A stretch of 14,179 nucleotides of DNA from Desulfobacterales bacterium (GTDB lineage Bacteria; Desulfobacterota; Desulfobacteria; Desulfobacterales; C00003060): assembly GCA_020347085.1 (NCBI GenBank), contig CP070769.1, forward strand, positions 1,791,501 to 1,805,679, in the 5' to 3' direction. Position 1 is the stretch's first letter. Every line of letters begins with the position of its first letter. Position numbers and translations under genes: made by a program. The notes beneath the pieces are model-generated. The model was not told where the DNA came from and ran no database searches. It saw only the letters and a program-made list of their open reading frames with translations. Shown piece after piece: positions 1 through 7,280 of the stretch.

Positions 1-417
<417 letters not shown>

Positions 418-741
418 CTGAACCTCCTTATGTTACAACTTTAAAGTAGAGAAATCTCCCTCTCCTGCCCAAGTTTGTACCAGAGCGCTTCAGATGCCGC
501 AATGGGGTACAGACCGTATTTGGGGGGAAGAAGGACTGTATTTTTTTGGGGGGTCGAGAGGATCGATTACTTTATATTATCTCGAATATTGGAAGGCGGA
601 GATTTCTAGAAGGTACTTCCCATTACCTCTATTTCAGGAAATATCAAGATAACAAAACCATATCGAAACAGCAAGGCCACAACTATTTAGACATTTCTTC
701 ATTAGGCTGGGGTATCGCATCCCGCCCTGGGAAGGATGAGG

Positions 742-779
742 AAGGAAAAGACCCCGCCTCTCTGCAAGAAACGGGGTCT
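742..779 (-). terminator. Rho-independent terminator, minus strand
   Basis: On the minus strand the sequence reads AGACCCCG, a 15-nt loop, CGGGGTCT, and then TTTCCTTCC. This gives an 8-bp GC-rich perfect stem (749-756 with 772-779) followed by a T-rich run. On the plus strand no T run follows, so termination of leftward transcription is the better reading. No gene was recognised upstream of it on that strand; it may insulate katG, or end an unannotated transcript. Confidence 0.6.
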
Positions 780-843
780 CGGAGTTCAGTTTGCGTTTTC
801 CCTTAAATGTTGCCTTGACGACGGAATCTTAGCCCCGAAAAAA

Positions 844-865
844 TGTGACAAACCCACTTGTCACA
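844..865. repeat. Inverted repeat TGTGACAA-N6-TTGTCACA
   Basis: Perfect 8-bp arms at 844-851 and 858-865 with a 6-nt spacer. The core heptamer TGTGACA recurs at 1002-1008 and 1012-1018. The half-site spacing does not fit a CRP site, because the two TGTGA/TCACA halves are 12 nt apart instead of 6. With the nearby tRNA fragment, integrase arm sites or an operator of the integrated element are the likeliest roles. Confidence 0.55.
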
Positions 866-900
866 CGACCGCGCGGAACAGCCCACTAGGCTTGGCCTCT

Positions 901-919
901 ACCTGATGATAAATCAGGT
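901..919. repeat. Dyad ACCTGAT-N5-ATCAGGT, copy 1
   Basis: Perfect 7-bp arms at 901-907 and 913-919 around GATAA. A second dyad with the same CCTGAT/ATCAGG arms and the same 5-nt spacer lies at 967-983, 65 bp away. Two matching dyads with a fixed internal spacing point to a dimeric DNA-binding protein. Confidence 0.6.
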
Positions 920-966
920 GCTCGGAAATTTCTTTTGCCTTTCAGGGCGTTAACTTGACCGTCTTC

Positions 967-984
967 CCTGATATTCAATCAGGT
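967..984. repeat. Dyad CCTGAT-N5-ATCAGG, copy 2
   Basis: Arms at 967-972 and 978-983 around ATTCA. The right arm extends to ATCAGGT as in copy 1, while the spacer sequence differs, so it is the arms that are shared between the copies and not the whole segment. Confidence 0.6.
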
Positions 985-1001
985 TACCGTAGGTAAAAAA
1001 G

Positions 1002-1018
1002 TGTGACACGATGTGACA
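1002..1018 (+). repeat. Direct repeat TGTGACA-N3-TGTGACA
   Basis: Two copies of the heptamer at 1002-1008 and 1012-1018, start-to-start distance 10 bp (about one helical turn), so both would face the same side of the DNA. The same heptamer forms the inverted repeat at 844-865. Confidence 0.55.
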
Positions 1019-1134
1019 AAAACTGATTTTTTTACCTCTTTTCCTTCTATTCTTTATATGCAAAAAGTAATATAAAAGCAACATGTTAAATAATCCCGTT
1101 AACTTAGAAAAACCCCCGAAATCGGAATGGGGTT

Positions 1135-1171
<37 letters not shown>

Positions 1172-1234
1172 GTCAATCCTTTCCATTTTCGGGCCTTGGA
1201 ACGATGCTCAAGTGCCCTTTATTTTTGCTGTTTT

Positions 1235-1254
1235 GATACCGTGCATGTGGTATC
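1235..1254. promoter_or_regulatory. Inverted repeat GATACC-N8-GGTATC
   Basis: Perfect 6-bp arms at 1235-1240 and 1249-1254, centred about 33 bp upstream of the -35 box of the promoter at 1278-1306. Its position suits an activator or operator site for the LuxR-type gene downstream; no known regulator is assigned. Confidence 0.3.
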
Positions 1255-1277
1255 CAGAAGTGCCTTGCTTGGAACAA

Positions 1278-1306
1278 TTGAGTTTTCGAGATGGTTGGGC
1301 TATACT
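1278..1306 (+). promoter_or_regulatory. Sigma70-type promoter for the PAS-LuxR gene
   Basis: TTGAGT at 1278-1283 and TATACT at 1301-1306 are separated by exactly 17 nt. Transcription would start about 1313, leaving a leader of roughly 165 nt before the ATG at 1479. This is the best promoter match I saw in the window. Confidence 0.55.
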
Positions 1307-1478
1307 GATCAAGTAGAGGGGGTACGGATATTGCCAAGTGCGCTATGACTATTTTGGCGCACCGACTTTAAACTGCATATTGGACATGGCCTCACAGGCC
1401 TCTCAAGAATTTCAGCCCTGATTAAGTAAGCATTTTTTCGGATAGGCGTTTCAGTTCCACGAGACGGAGGATTCCCTA

Positions 1479-2768
1479 ATGGCCGCAAAGACGACCCATA
1501 AGGACCTGGAAAAAAGGGTCAAAGAGTTAGAAAGAGAAGTCCGTGCATACAAGCAAGCAGAAATGGCCCAGCACGACAATGAGATGACGTACAAACAACT
1601 GGCCGATTTACTGCCTCAGACTGTATTCGAGGTTGATAAGCAAGGCAATATAACTTTCGCCAACCGTCATGCATTTGAGACTTTCGGCTATACCCAAGAA
1701 GACCTTAAAAAGGGTTTTAGCGCTCTTCGATGGTTTATCCGCAAGGATCGGGATAGGGTTAGAGAGAATATTCGGAAGGTTCTGAGTGGGGAGAAGTTGC
1801 ATGGTCAACCATACACGGCGCTGAGGAGAGACGGCAGCACATTCCCAGCCATCGCATATGCCAGTGCCATTATTGTTCGTAAAGGCAAGCCTACAGGGCT
1901 GCGGGGGGTTCTCATAGACATTACCAAGCGCAAGCAGGCCCGAGAGGCATTGAAGACGAGTGAGGAGACCCTGAAGGCACTTCTCAACGCCTGTTCTGAA
2001 TCAGCGTTTCTCATAGACAATGAAGGGAGCATCCTTGCCATCAACGAGACAGCGGCACAGAGGCTTCACAAGAATATGGACGAACTCCTGGGCGTCAATG
2101 TTTACAGTTCACTTCCGCCCAAGGCTGCCAAACGAAGAAAGATGTGGACCAATAAGGTCATTCGCTCGCATAAAGAGGTCTGTTTTGAGGACGAAGTTGA
2201 CGGAAGGGTGATGAGTAACTCGGTCTATCCCGTCCTGGATAAGCGAGGGAAAGTCATACAACTAGCGGTTTATGGCAGGGATATTACTGAGCAAAAGCGG
2301 GTGGTGGCAGAAATGAAAGAAAAGCAAGCTGCGTTGCAGGCTAAAAGGCGTGAGCTTCAGGAAGTTAACGCTGCGCTGAGAGTTTTGCTGGAAGGGAGGG
2401 ATAAGGCCAGGCGAGAACTTGAGGAAAGGGTGTTGTCAAACGTCAAAGAACTTGTCGGGCCATACATAAATAGGTTGAAGAAGAGTGGCCTAGATGCGAA
2501 GCAAATGACCTATCTAAGGATACTTGAGTCCAATCTCAATGATATTGTTTCCCCGTTCGTCCGCCAGTTATCTTCGAAGTACTCCACGCTGACTCCCACA
2601 GAAATTCAGGTAGCACAGCTTATTAGAGAGGGCAAAAACACAAGGGAGATAGCTGAGTTGTTAAGTTCCTCCAAGAGAACCATCGAGTCTCATAGACAAA
2701 GCATTAGAACCAAGCTTGGCGTGAAAGGCGCAAAGGCAAACCTTAGGTCTTATCTTTTCTCGATGTAG
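1479..2768 (+). CDS. PAS-PAS-LuxR transcriptional regulator
   Basis: A predicted cytoplasmic sensor-regulator of 429 residues without membrane segments. Residues about 3-35 form a charged coiled coil. PAS domain 1 covers about 38-150 and ends with GVLIDITKRKQA. PAS domain 2 covers about 162-272 and ends with YGRDITEQKR. A second coiled coil spans about 272-325. The C-terminal LuxR/GerE helix-turn-helix is at about 368-425, with LTPTEIQVAQLIREGKNTREIA and, further on, KRTIESHRQSIRTKLGV. There is no histidine-kinase domain and no receiver domain, so ligand or redox sensing by the PAS domains probably controls DNA binding directly. GGAGG at 1466-1470 lies 8 nt before the ATG. It stands alone on the plus strand, next to the supposed element boundary. 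Targets and signal cannot be read from the sequence. Confidence 0.85.
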   Translation: MAAKTTHKDLEKRVKELEREVRAYKQAEMAQHDNEMTYKQLADLLPQTVFEVDKQGNITFANRHAFETFGYTQEDLKKGFSALRWFIRKDRDRVRENIRKVLSGEKLHGQPYTALRRDGSTFPAIAYASAIIVRKGKPTGLRGVLIDITKRKQAREALKTSEETLKALLNACSESAFLIDNEGSILAINETAAQRLHKNMDELLGVNVYSSLPPKAAKRRKMWTNKVIRSHKEVCFEDEVDGRVMSNSVYPVLDKRGKVIQLAVYGRDITEQKRVVAEMKEKQAALQAKRRELQEVNAALRVLLEGRDKARRELEERVLSNVKELVGPYINRLKKSGLDAKQMTYLRILESNLNDIVSPFVRQLSSKYSTLTPTEIQVAQLIREGKNTREIAELLSSSKRTIESHRQSIRTKLGVKGAKANLRSYLFSM

Positions 2769-3090
2769 CACTACTGACCGCTTCCGGAAGTGAGGATTAA
2801 GGGAAACGACCCGTCACAACTCATGGTTGCGGGAAAGCGTGACATGGGAAGGCCCCGTTTGTAAATACCTGACTTACTCAACGGACATGATGTTAATCGG
2901 GCCCAAGGGCTTCAGGACAGGAACTCAAGATATCAGTTGCATATCGTAAGTTTTCCGGCTTCTCATTTTTGTGAAGTAATACCATTATCTCGACGCATAG
3001 AAAGGCGAATCCCAACTCGACATTACCTGCCAAAATCATAACTACTGCATATGGACAGATAAAAGAGCCATATCACACTCATTATTATTC
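2769..3090. other. Convergent intergenic region
   Basis: This gap separates the end of the plus-strand LuxR-type gene from the end of the minus-strand flavoredoxin-like gene. I see only short palindromes, such as CTTCCGGAAG near 2782 and GCCC-AA-GGGC near 2901. There is no convincing terminator with a T run and no gene. Confidence 0.5.
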
Positions 3091-3669
3091 TTATTCTCGT
3101 TGTGAGCCCATGCGCAGCGTTTTCCCAGCATTCCAGGCCCTTCCTAAGCATTCTCCAATTGCCCAGAATCTATTATCGGGTATAGTCACAACGAACGGAT
3201 TGATTTTCTTAACGTCTGGTTTTCCTTCAGTCAGGTACTTATCTTCCGAATAGATATTCATGATCTCAGCTATAACAAAAGAATTTGCTGGAAGCTCCAC
3301 CGTCCTGATCCCTTTGCACTCTATAGTAAGAGGGCAGCCGGAAATCATTGGTGCTGACTTGAGCTCACCGTAAAATACTTCGAAAAGATCAGATTTGCCT
3401 ACACGCTTTGCAGAAACCAGGCCCTTATAGTCTGTAACCTTAAACATATCCACAGAAAGCACATTCACGCTAAACTCACTAGTATCAAGGATTGCTGCAT
3501 GAGAAGCATTGCTTTTGTTAACACAGACACCAATCATTGGGGGATCGAAATTAACTCTTGTTAATCTGTTCAGCGCCATAAAATTCACTTTGCCTTCATA
3601 ATGCGATCATAGAATGGTTTGTGTCCAAGGAAGGCAAAAGCGGTTTTCCTGTCCAATTACTTTTTTCAT
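3091..3669 (-). pseudogene. Flavoredoxin-like flavin reductase domain gene interrupted by an in-frame TGA
   Basis: Members of this family bind FMN and act as small electron carriers or flavin reductases. The frame from ATG at 3669 to the stop at 3091 is 192 codons, the normal family length. The ATG has a strong Shine-Dalgarno, GGGAGGT at 3681-3675. Codons 1-20 read MKKVIGQENRFCLPWTQTIL, then TGA (3609-3607), then SHYEGKVNFMALNRLTRVNF and on without further stops. The later part shows family features: FDPPMIGVCVNKSNASH, FSVNVLS, LTIECKGIRTVEL, FVIAEIMNIY and the C-terminal GECLGRAWNAGK. The TGA falls where relatives usually have a small residue such as Gly, so a GGA to TGA change is the simplest explanation. 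Restart at GTG 3588 would give a 165-residue product lacking the first strand. Selenocysteine recoding cannot be excluded, but I see no clear SECIS-like hairpin just downstream. Confidence 0.75.
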
Positions 3670-3960
3670 ATCTTACCTCCCGATCAAAATTCCTGAGAGA
3701 TTAGAATGGATTCAACGCGAAATATCCGATCCAAATTGAACCATGGGAGTCCCATTTACAATATCAACTTCCCATTACCTCGACATCCAGCAATGCAAAC
3801 CCCATTTCAAGATTCCTGGCCAGTATCATTACTTTTGGAAATCTATAGATATCAAAATCATAGAGACGCTCTTCGGACCATGGAGTTGAACGCAAATTCT
3901 CTCGCATAAGATCCAAGCCAAGGCACTAGAAATGCCCGACCATCTGGATCACCGCAAGTG
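3670..3960. other. Intergenic region upstream of the flavoredoxin-like gene
   Basis: It must contain the leader of the minus-strand flavoredoxin-like gene and the end of the transporter transcript. I see a 13-bp perfect palindrome, ATGGGA-G-TCCCAT, at 3743-3755, about 75 bp upstream of the ATG at 3669, which could be an operator. A short plus-strand frame at 3706-3909 has no good ribosome binding site and no recognisable content. No clear terminator follows the transporter gene. Confidence 0.4.
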
Positions 3961-5232
3961 CTACGCAAACAGACCCGCTACACAACCCGTCATCAGACAG
4001 GCCAGGGTGGCAGCATACAGGGCTCGGAAACCTAATTGAGCAAGATCCTTTGCTCGCGTTGGTGCCAAGGCTGAGAATCCGCCTACAAAGATAGCAAGAG
4101 AGGCAATGTGTGCAAACCCGCAAAGGGCATACGAGGCAATCGTGATGCTTCTCCTATGTGCAACCACCCCATCCTTGATCAACTGGTGCAGGTGCTGGTA
4201 GGAAACCACCTCCGTGACAATGGTTCTTTCCCCCAGCAGAGTGGCGATTTGCCCCGCGTCCTGGACTGGGACCCCCATGATGAGTGTGATCGGATAGTAA
4301 AGGTATTTCAGACTGAGTTGCAACGAAAGATCGATTCCGAAAATCTTGGCACCAATGAATCCCAAGAACCAGTTGCACATGGAAAGCAGCCCCAGAAATG
4401 CCAGCAAAAGTGTAATGATCCCAACACAAAGCTTCACGCCATCATTGGCCCCGGTGATGATCGACTCTATCCAGGTGCTGGAACGGCGATCTTTTTCCAC
4501 CTGAACGCTGACACCCAAGGTCTTTGGACTTTCGATCTCAGGAACAACGAGTTTTGACATGATGATGGCGGCTGGTGCGCTGATGACAGATGCCGAGATT
4601 AAATGGCCGGCTATGGATGGAAATTCCCTGTGCAGAAATCCTACATATAGGGCAAGCACGGTAGAAGCGATGGTTCCCATACCTGCAGTAAGCACTGTGC
4701 AGAGTTCTGATCTGGTCATTTCCTGGATATAGGGCCTGATAGTAAGCGCCGATTCAATACCCACAAACATGTTGCTCGAAGCGCACAAGGCCTCTGCCCC
4801 GCTGATCCTCATCAAGTAGGTAAATATCCGTGCAAATGCCTTGACGATTAACGGGATAACCTTCAGGTAGTAAAGGAGAGAAACCAATGATGAAAAAAAG
4901 ATGATCGAAGGGAAAACCTGGAAGGCGAGGATGAAGCCAGGTGAGGTTTCTCCCATAGGGCCGGTTTCTCCGGGTGATATGGCCAGGGGACCAAAAACAA
5001 AGTAGATGCCGTCTTTGGCAAAGGAAATCACCTTTAATGCTGCATCGTTCAACCACGAGAAGATAACCACACCAGCCGAAAGCTTGAAGACGATGAATGC
5101 AAAAGCACACTGAAAAAGGAGACCGGTGAGTATCAATCTCACATTAATATTTTCCCTGTCTCTCGAAACTACCCATGCCAGAAACATTAAAACAAAAAGC
5201 CCCAAGAAGCTTACCAGTCTATCCAGCATCAT
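3961..5232 (-). CDS. CNT-family (NupC-like) sodium-coupled nucleoside-type transporter
   Basis: An inner-membrane protein of 423 residues with many hydrophobic segments, in the order expected for concentrative nucleoside transporters. It has an N-terminal pair of helices, then FVFGPLAI (79-86), the re-entrant hairpin-1 region near FQVFPSIIFFSSLVSLLYYL (104-123), and MFVGIESALTIRPYI (155-169). The gate region SAPAAIIMSKLVVPE (218-232), then ANDGVKL (262-268), and a C-terminal CGFAHIASLAIFVGG (371-385) follow. The substrate motifs deviate: the usual GQTE reads GIES (158-161), and the usual NEFVAY reads TEVVSY (340-345). CGFAN reads CGFAH. Membership in the family is secure; the substrate is not. 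The ATG at 5232 overlaps the TGA of the upstream gene (TGATG), indicating translational coupling. A TTG at 5235 is a possible but less likely start. Confidence 0.85.
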   Translation of the reverse strand: MMLDRLVSFLGLFVLMFLAWVVSRDRENINVRLILTGLLFQCAFAFIVFKLSAGVVIFSWLNDAALKVISFAKDGIYFVFGPLAISPGETGPMGETSPGFILAFQVFPSIIFFSSLVSLLYYLKVIPLIVKAFARIFTYLMRISGAEALCASSNMFVGIESALTIRPYIQEMTRSELCTVLTAGMGTIASTVLALYVGFLHREFPSIAGHLISASVISAPAAIIMSKLVVPEIESPKTLGVSVQVEKDRRSSTWIESIITGANDGVKLCVGIITLLLAFLGLLSMCNWFLGFIGAKIFGIDLSLQLSLKYLYYPITLIMGVPVQDAGQIATLLGERTIVTEVVSYQHLHQLIKDGVVAHRRSITIASYALCGFAHIASLAIFVGGFSALAPTRAKDLAQLGFRALYAATLACLMTGCVAGLFA

Positions 5233-6143
5233 CAATCACGCTCTTCGGATATGCTCAGCAAGACGCGGAGTCTTTCAGCGGCCACCTGGCTTAAGGTCCC
5301 TTTGGCCTTAGCGAGGTCAACCGTATAAAGCCCCAGGCACTTGTACAGTGCCAAGAATTTTGGGGCATCCTTTTCTATGGCCTTAAGATGAGCAGACACA
5401 GTTGCCACATCTCCACGGGCAATGGGCCCCGTCAACGCTCCTGGTATCCCTTTTTCGCCGATATTACTCAAGGTCCCTTTGATCAAAGGAAGGAGAGCCT
5501 CATAGGAGCTATCACTAGTCAAGCCTGCTGTTTTATCTAACTCAAGAGCAAGATGTATTAACGTGACTAGATAGTTGCAGGTGGCTACGGCTGCTGCGTG
5601 ATACAGAGTCTTTTTCCTTGCCTCAATTTCTAAAAGGATACCCCCGATATCTTCCACAATTTGACGGACAATTCGAAGCGCATCCTGATCACCCTCAATG
5701 GTGCAAAAAGAGCCAGGCACCAGGCTGACGGCCTCATCTATTGACGCAAAACTCTGGAGCGGATGAAGGGTTGCTACCACGGCCTCAGAGTCTCTGGCCG
5801 ACGACAAGATATCTGACGAGAGGGCCCCGCTGCAGTGAATCACCACCGCATTTCTTTCAAAACCCTTGTGTTCAGAGATTCCTGCGCATGTTGATTCAAT
5901 CAGATCATCAGGTGTGGTAATAAATACAATGTCTGCCCCTCGGGTGACCTCCCACGGACAAACGGAGAATCTCTCGGCACCCGTCGCCTCGGCAGCCGTG
6001 CGGGCTGTCTCAAGATCCTTCGTAACCACCCCGGATATACGATAACCGGCCTTGCTGAGAAGCTTGCCCATAGCCGTCCCCACAATTCCACAACCGACTA
6101 TGGAAACTGTGGGCTTTATCCTTAATCCGGGAAGAGCTTGCAC
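5232..6143 (-). CDS. Rossmann-like and DUF2520 domain protein (NAD(P)-binding, PanE/F420-oxidoreductase-like fold)
   Basis: A 303-residue soluble protein. Residues 12-22 hold the dinucleotide-binding fingerprint TVSIVGCGIVG. A Rossmann domain extends to about 150 with IVFITTPDD (72-80), VIHCSGALSS (101-110) and the characteristic LHPLQSF (126-132). The C-terminal helical DUF2520 domain includes KKTLYHAAAVATCNYLV (177-193) and TGPIARGD (238-245), all typical of the family. Such proteins resemble ketopantoate reductases and NADP-dependent imine or F420 oxidoreductases; the actual substrate is unknown. A role in pantoate synthesis has been suggested for relatives, but no pantothenate gene is nearby. 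The GTG start at 6143 lies inside the 3' end of the metal exporter gene (22-bp overlap), and I see no better start further in. Confidence 0.8.
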   Translation of the reverse strand: MQALPGLRIKPTVSIVGCGIVGTAMGKLLSKAGYRISGVVTKDLETARTAAEATGAERFSVCPWEVTRGADIVFITTPDDLIESTCAGISEHKGFERNAVVIHCSGALSSDILSSARDSEAVVATLHPLQSFASIDEAVSLVPGSFCTIEGDQDALRIVRQIVEDIGGILLEIEARKKTLYHAAAVATCNYLVTLIHLALELDKTAGLTSDSSYEALLPLIKGTLSNIGEKGIPGALTGPIARGDVATVSAHLKAIEKDAPKFLALYKCLGLYTVDLAKAKGTLSQVAAERLRVLLSISEERD

Positions 6144-7027
6144 GTCCCTACGGCCTCGTCCTCTATTTGCAGCGTCACATGATTAATCCCAAACCTATCT
6201 CTTATCAGGCACGTCAACTTTTCCAGGATTTCTTTGTTTCTTCCCATATCTTCAACAACAACATGGGCGCTAAATGACTCCAACTCAGAGGTTAAGCTCC
6301 ATATATGAAGATCGCACAGCCCGATCACGCCGTCCACGGAGAGGATTTCCTGCTTGATGCTTTCTAAATCAATATGCGGCGGCACTCCCTGCATGAGGAT
6401 ATTCACCACATCCCACAGCAGACGCCACGCGCTGTAAACAATCAAAAGCCCAATGAGAATGCTGACCAGTGGGTCAAAGAACATCCAACCAGTCGTCTTT
6501 ATCGCAATGGCTGCAGTAATCGCTCCCACAGACCCGGCCGCATCCCCCATAAGATGGAACAGGGCCCCTCTGATGTTTATGTTTTTTGTTCCTGCCTCGT
6601 GCAGAAGATAGATACCCAAAAGGTTTATCATCAGCCCCAAAATGGCGATCAAAAGCATGGGGACAGTTTTCACCGCAGCTGGTTGCTGAAAACGGCTGTA
6701 AGCCTCTGTAAAAATCCAGAGCGCAATCAGGATGAGCAGCACGCCATTGATAAAGGCGGCAACGACTTCAAAACGATAATACCCATATGTCTTGGTTCGA
6801 GAAGGTTTCCTGGATGAAAGCCAAAAAGCAAACAGGCTCAGCCCTAGGGCAAACATGTCCGACAGCATGTGCCCCGCATCCGAGAGAAGCGCCAAGCTAT
6901 TGGTCCAGAGGCCTCCCAAAACCTCGGCCACGAAGAAAAGTGAGGTCAGGACGAGGACCAGGCGAAGTCTCGATCTGCCCGTTTCTCGAACAGACATGTG
7001 AGCGTGGTTGTGATGATGATTTTCCAT
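6122..7027 (-). CDS. Cation diffusion facilitator (CzcD/ZitB-like) metal efflux protein
   Basis: A 301-residue inner-membrane exporter of divalent metals, driven by proton exchange in studied relatives. The N-terminus is histidine-rich (HHHNHAH, residues 4-10), a usual metal-binding tail. Six membrane segments lie between about 22 and 208. The transport site residues are His53 and Asp57 in LLSDAGHMLSD (helix 2) and His158 and Asp162 in FHLMGDAAGS (helix 5). This HD-HD pattern is typical of zinc or cadmium CDF proteins of the CzcD/ZitB type. The cytoplasmic domain runs from about 215 to 292, with CDLHIWSLTSE (238-248) and HVTLQIE (283-289). It is the first gene of a three-gene operon. The ATG at 7027 has only a weak ribosome binding site, and a dyad sits just upstream, suggesting repressor control. 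Confidence 0.92.
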   Translation of the reverse strand: MENHHHNHAHMSVRETGRSRLRLVLVLTSLFFVAEVLGGLWTNSLALLSDAGHMLSDMFALGLSLFAFWLSSRKPSRTKTYGYYRFEVVAAFINGVLLILIALWIFTEAYSRFQQPAAVKTVPMLLIAILGLMINLLGIYLLHEAGTKNINIRGALFHLMGDAAGSVGAITAAIAIKTTGWMFFDPLVSILIGLLIVYSAWRLLWDVVNILMQGVPPHIDLESIKQEILSVDGVIGLCDLHIWSLTSELESFSAHVVVEDMGRNKEILEKLTCLIRDRFGINHVTLQIEDEAVGTCKLFPD

Positions 7028-7220
7028 GACAATATTACTCGTAAGTAATTACAGGCCCCTTTTTGTCCCGGCGTAAAGCGCTCACAGACGCCCGGGGTAG
7101 TTCGCTGCTGATCGCTCCAAGCCGTTGTTGCCCAGAGGCGAGGAAAGGCTCAGACCCCCCGTGAACTTCGCTGGCCCAAGCGATCCCCGATCCCCATGGA
7201 AGACAAGAGCGGATCAAGTG
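7028..7220. other. Leader region of the metal exporter operon with a stable stem-loop
   Basis: No gene is supported here. A stem of CCCGGCGT (7067-7074) with ACGCCCGGG (7088-7096), one bulged base and a 13-nt loop, would fold in the RNA or DNA. It lies upstream of the putative promoter at 7048-7077, so whether it is transcribed depends on a second, more distant start. I compared the sequence with what I remember of NiCo and Mn riboswitches and saw no convincing match. Confidence 0.3.
7034..7077 (-). promoter_or_regulatory. Candidate promoter and ATTACT-N4-AGTAAT operator of the CDF operon
   Basis: On the minus strand, TTTACG (7077-7072) and TGTAAT (7053-7048) are spaced by 18 nt. A perfect inverted repeat ATTACT-CGTA-AGTAAT (7034-7049) overlaps the -10 box and ends 6 nt before the ATG at 7027. 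That is a position where a bound repressor would block transcription. A metal-responsive ArsR, MerR or TetR-type regulator would fit, but none is encoded nearby. Confidence 0.35.
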
Positions 7221-7251
7221 TAAAAAGGGGCCGGCACAAAGCTGCCCCTTT
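7221..7251 (-). terminator. Rho-independent terminator of the CBS-ACT gene
   Basis: On the minus strand AAAGGGGC (7251-7244), a 12-nt loop and GCCCCTTT (7231-7224) form an 8-bp stem followed by further T residues. It lies 30 bp past the stop codon of the gene ending at 7281 and separates it from the metal exporter operon. Confidence 0.8.
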
Positions 7252-7280
7252 CACGTGTGTTCTGGTATGCACAAGTCAAC

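Larger units (their letters stand above)
418..1134. other. Gene-free region rich in dyads, probable end of an integrated element
   Basis: No open reading frame here has both a plausible ribosome binding site and recognisable protein content. The segment is locally AT-rich (about 570-680 and 1010-1110). It holds a minus-strand terminator-like hairpin, two CCTGAT-N5-ATCAGG dyads and four TGTGACA heptamers, listed separately. Sequence just upstream of katG should carry the katG promoter, but I cannot point to convincing -35 and -10 boxes. The 3' boundary is the proline tRNA fragment at 1135-1171. Confidence 0.6.

Noticed and set aside
546..806. Plus-strand frame of 86 codons
   Set aside because: It has no ribosome binding site, no recognisable content, and it runs through the terminator hairpin at 742-779.
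844..865. CRP-type binding site
   Set aside because: TGTGA and TCACA are 12 nt apart rather than the 6 nt needed.
3558..3609. SECIS element after the in-frame TGA
   Set aside because: Only a 5-bp stem with a bulge and a large loop can be drawn, which is too weak to claim recoding.
3706..3909. Small plus-strand gene of 67 codons
   Set aside because: It lacks a good ribosome binding site and its composition does not look like a protein.
7028..7220. NiCo or manganese riboswitch in front of the metal exporter
   Set aside because: GGGACA-like strings are present, but the conserved four-stem pattern could not be recognised.
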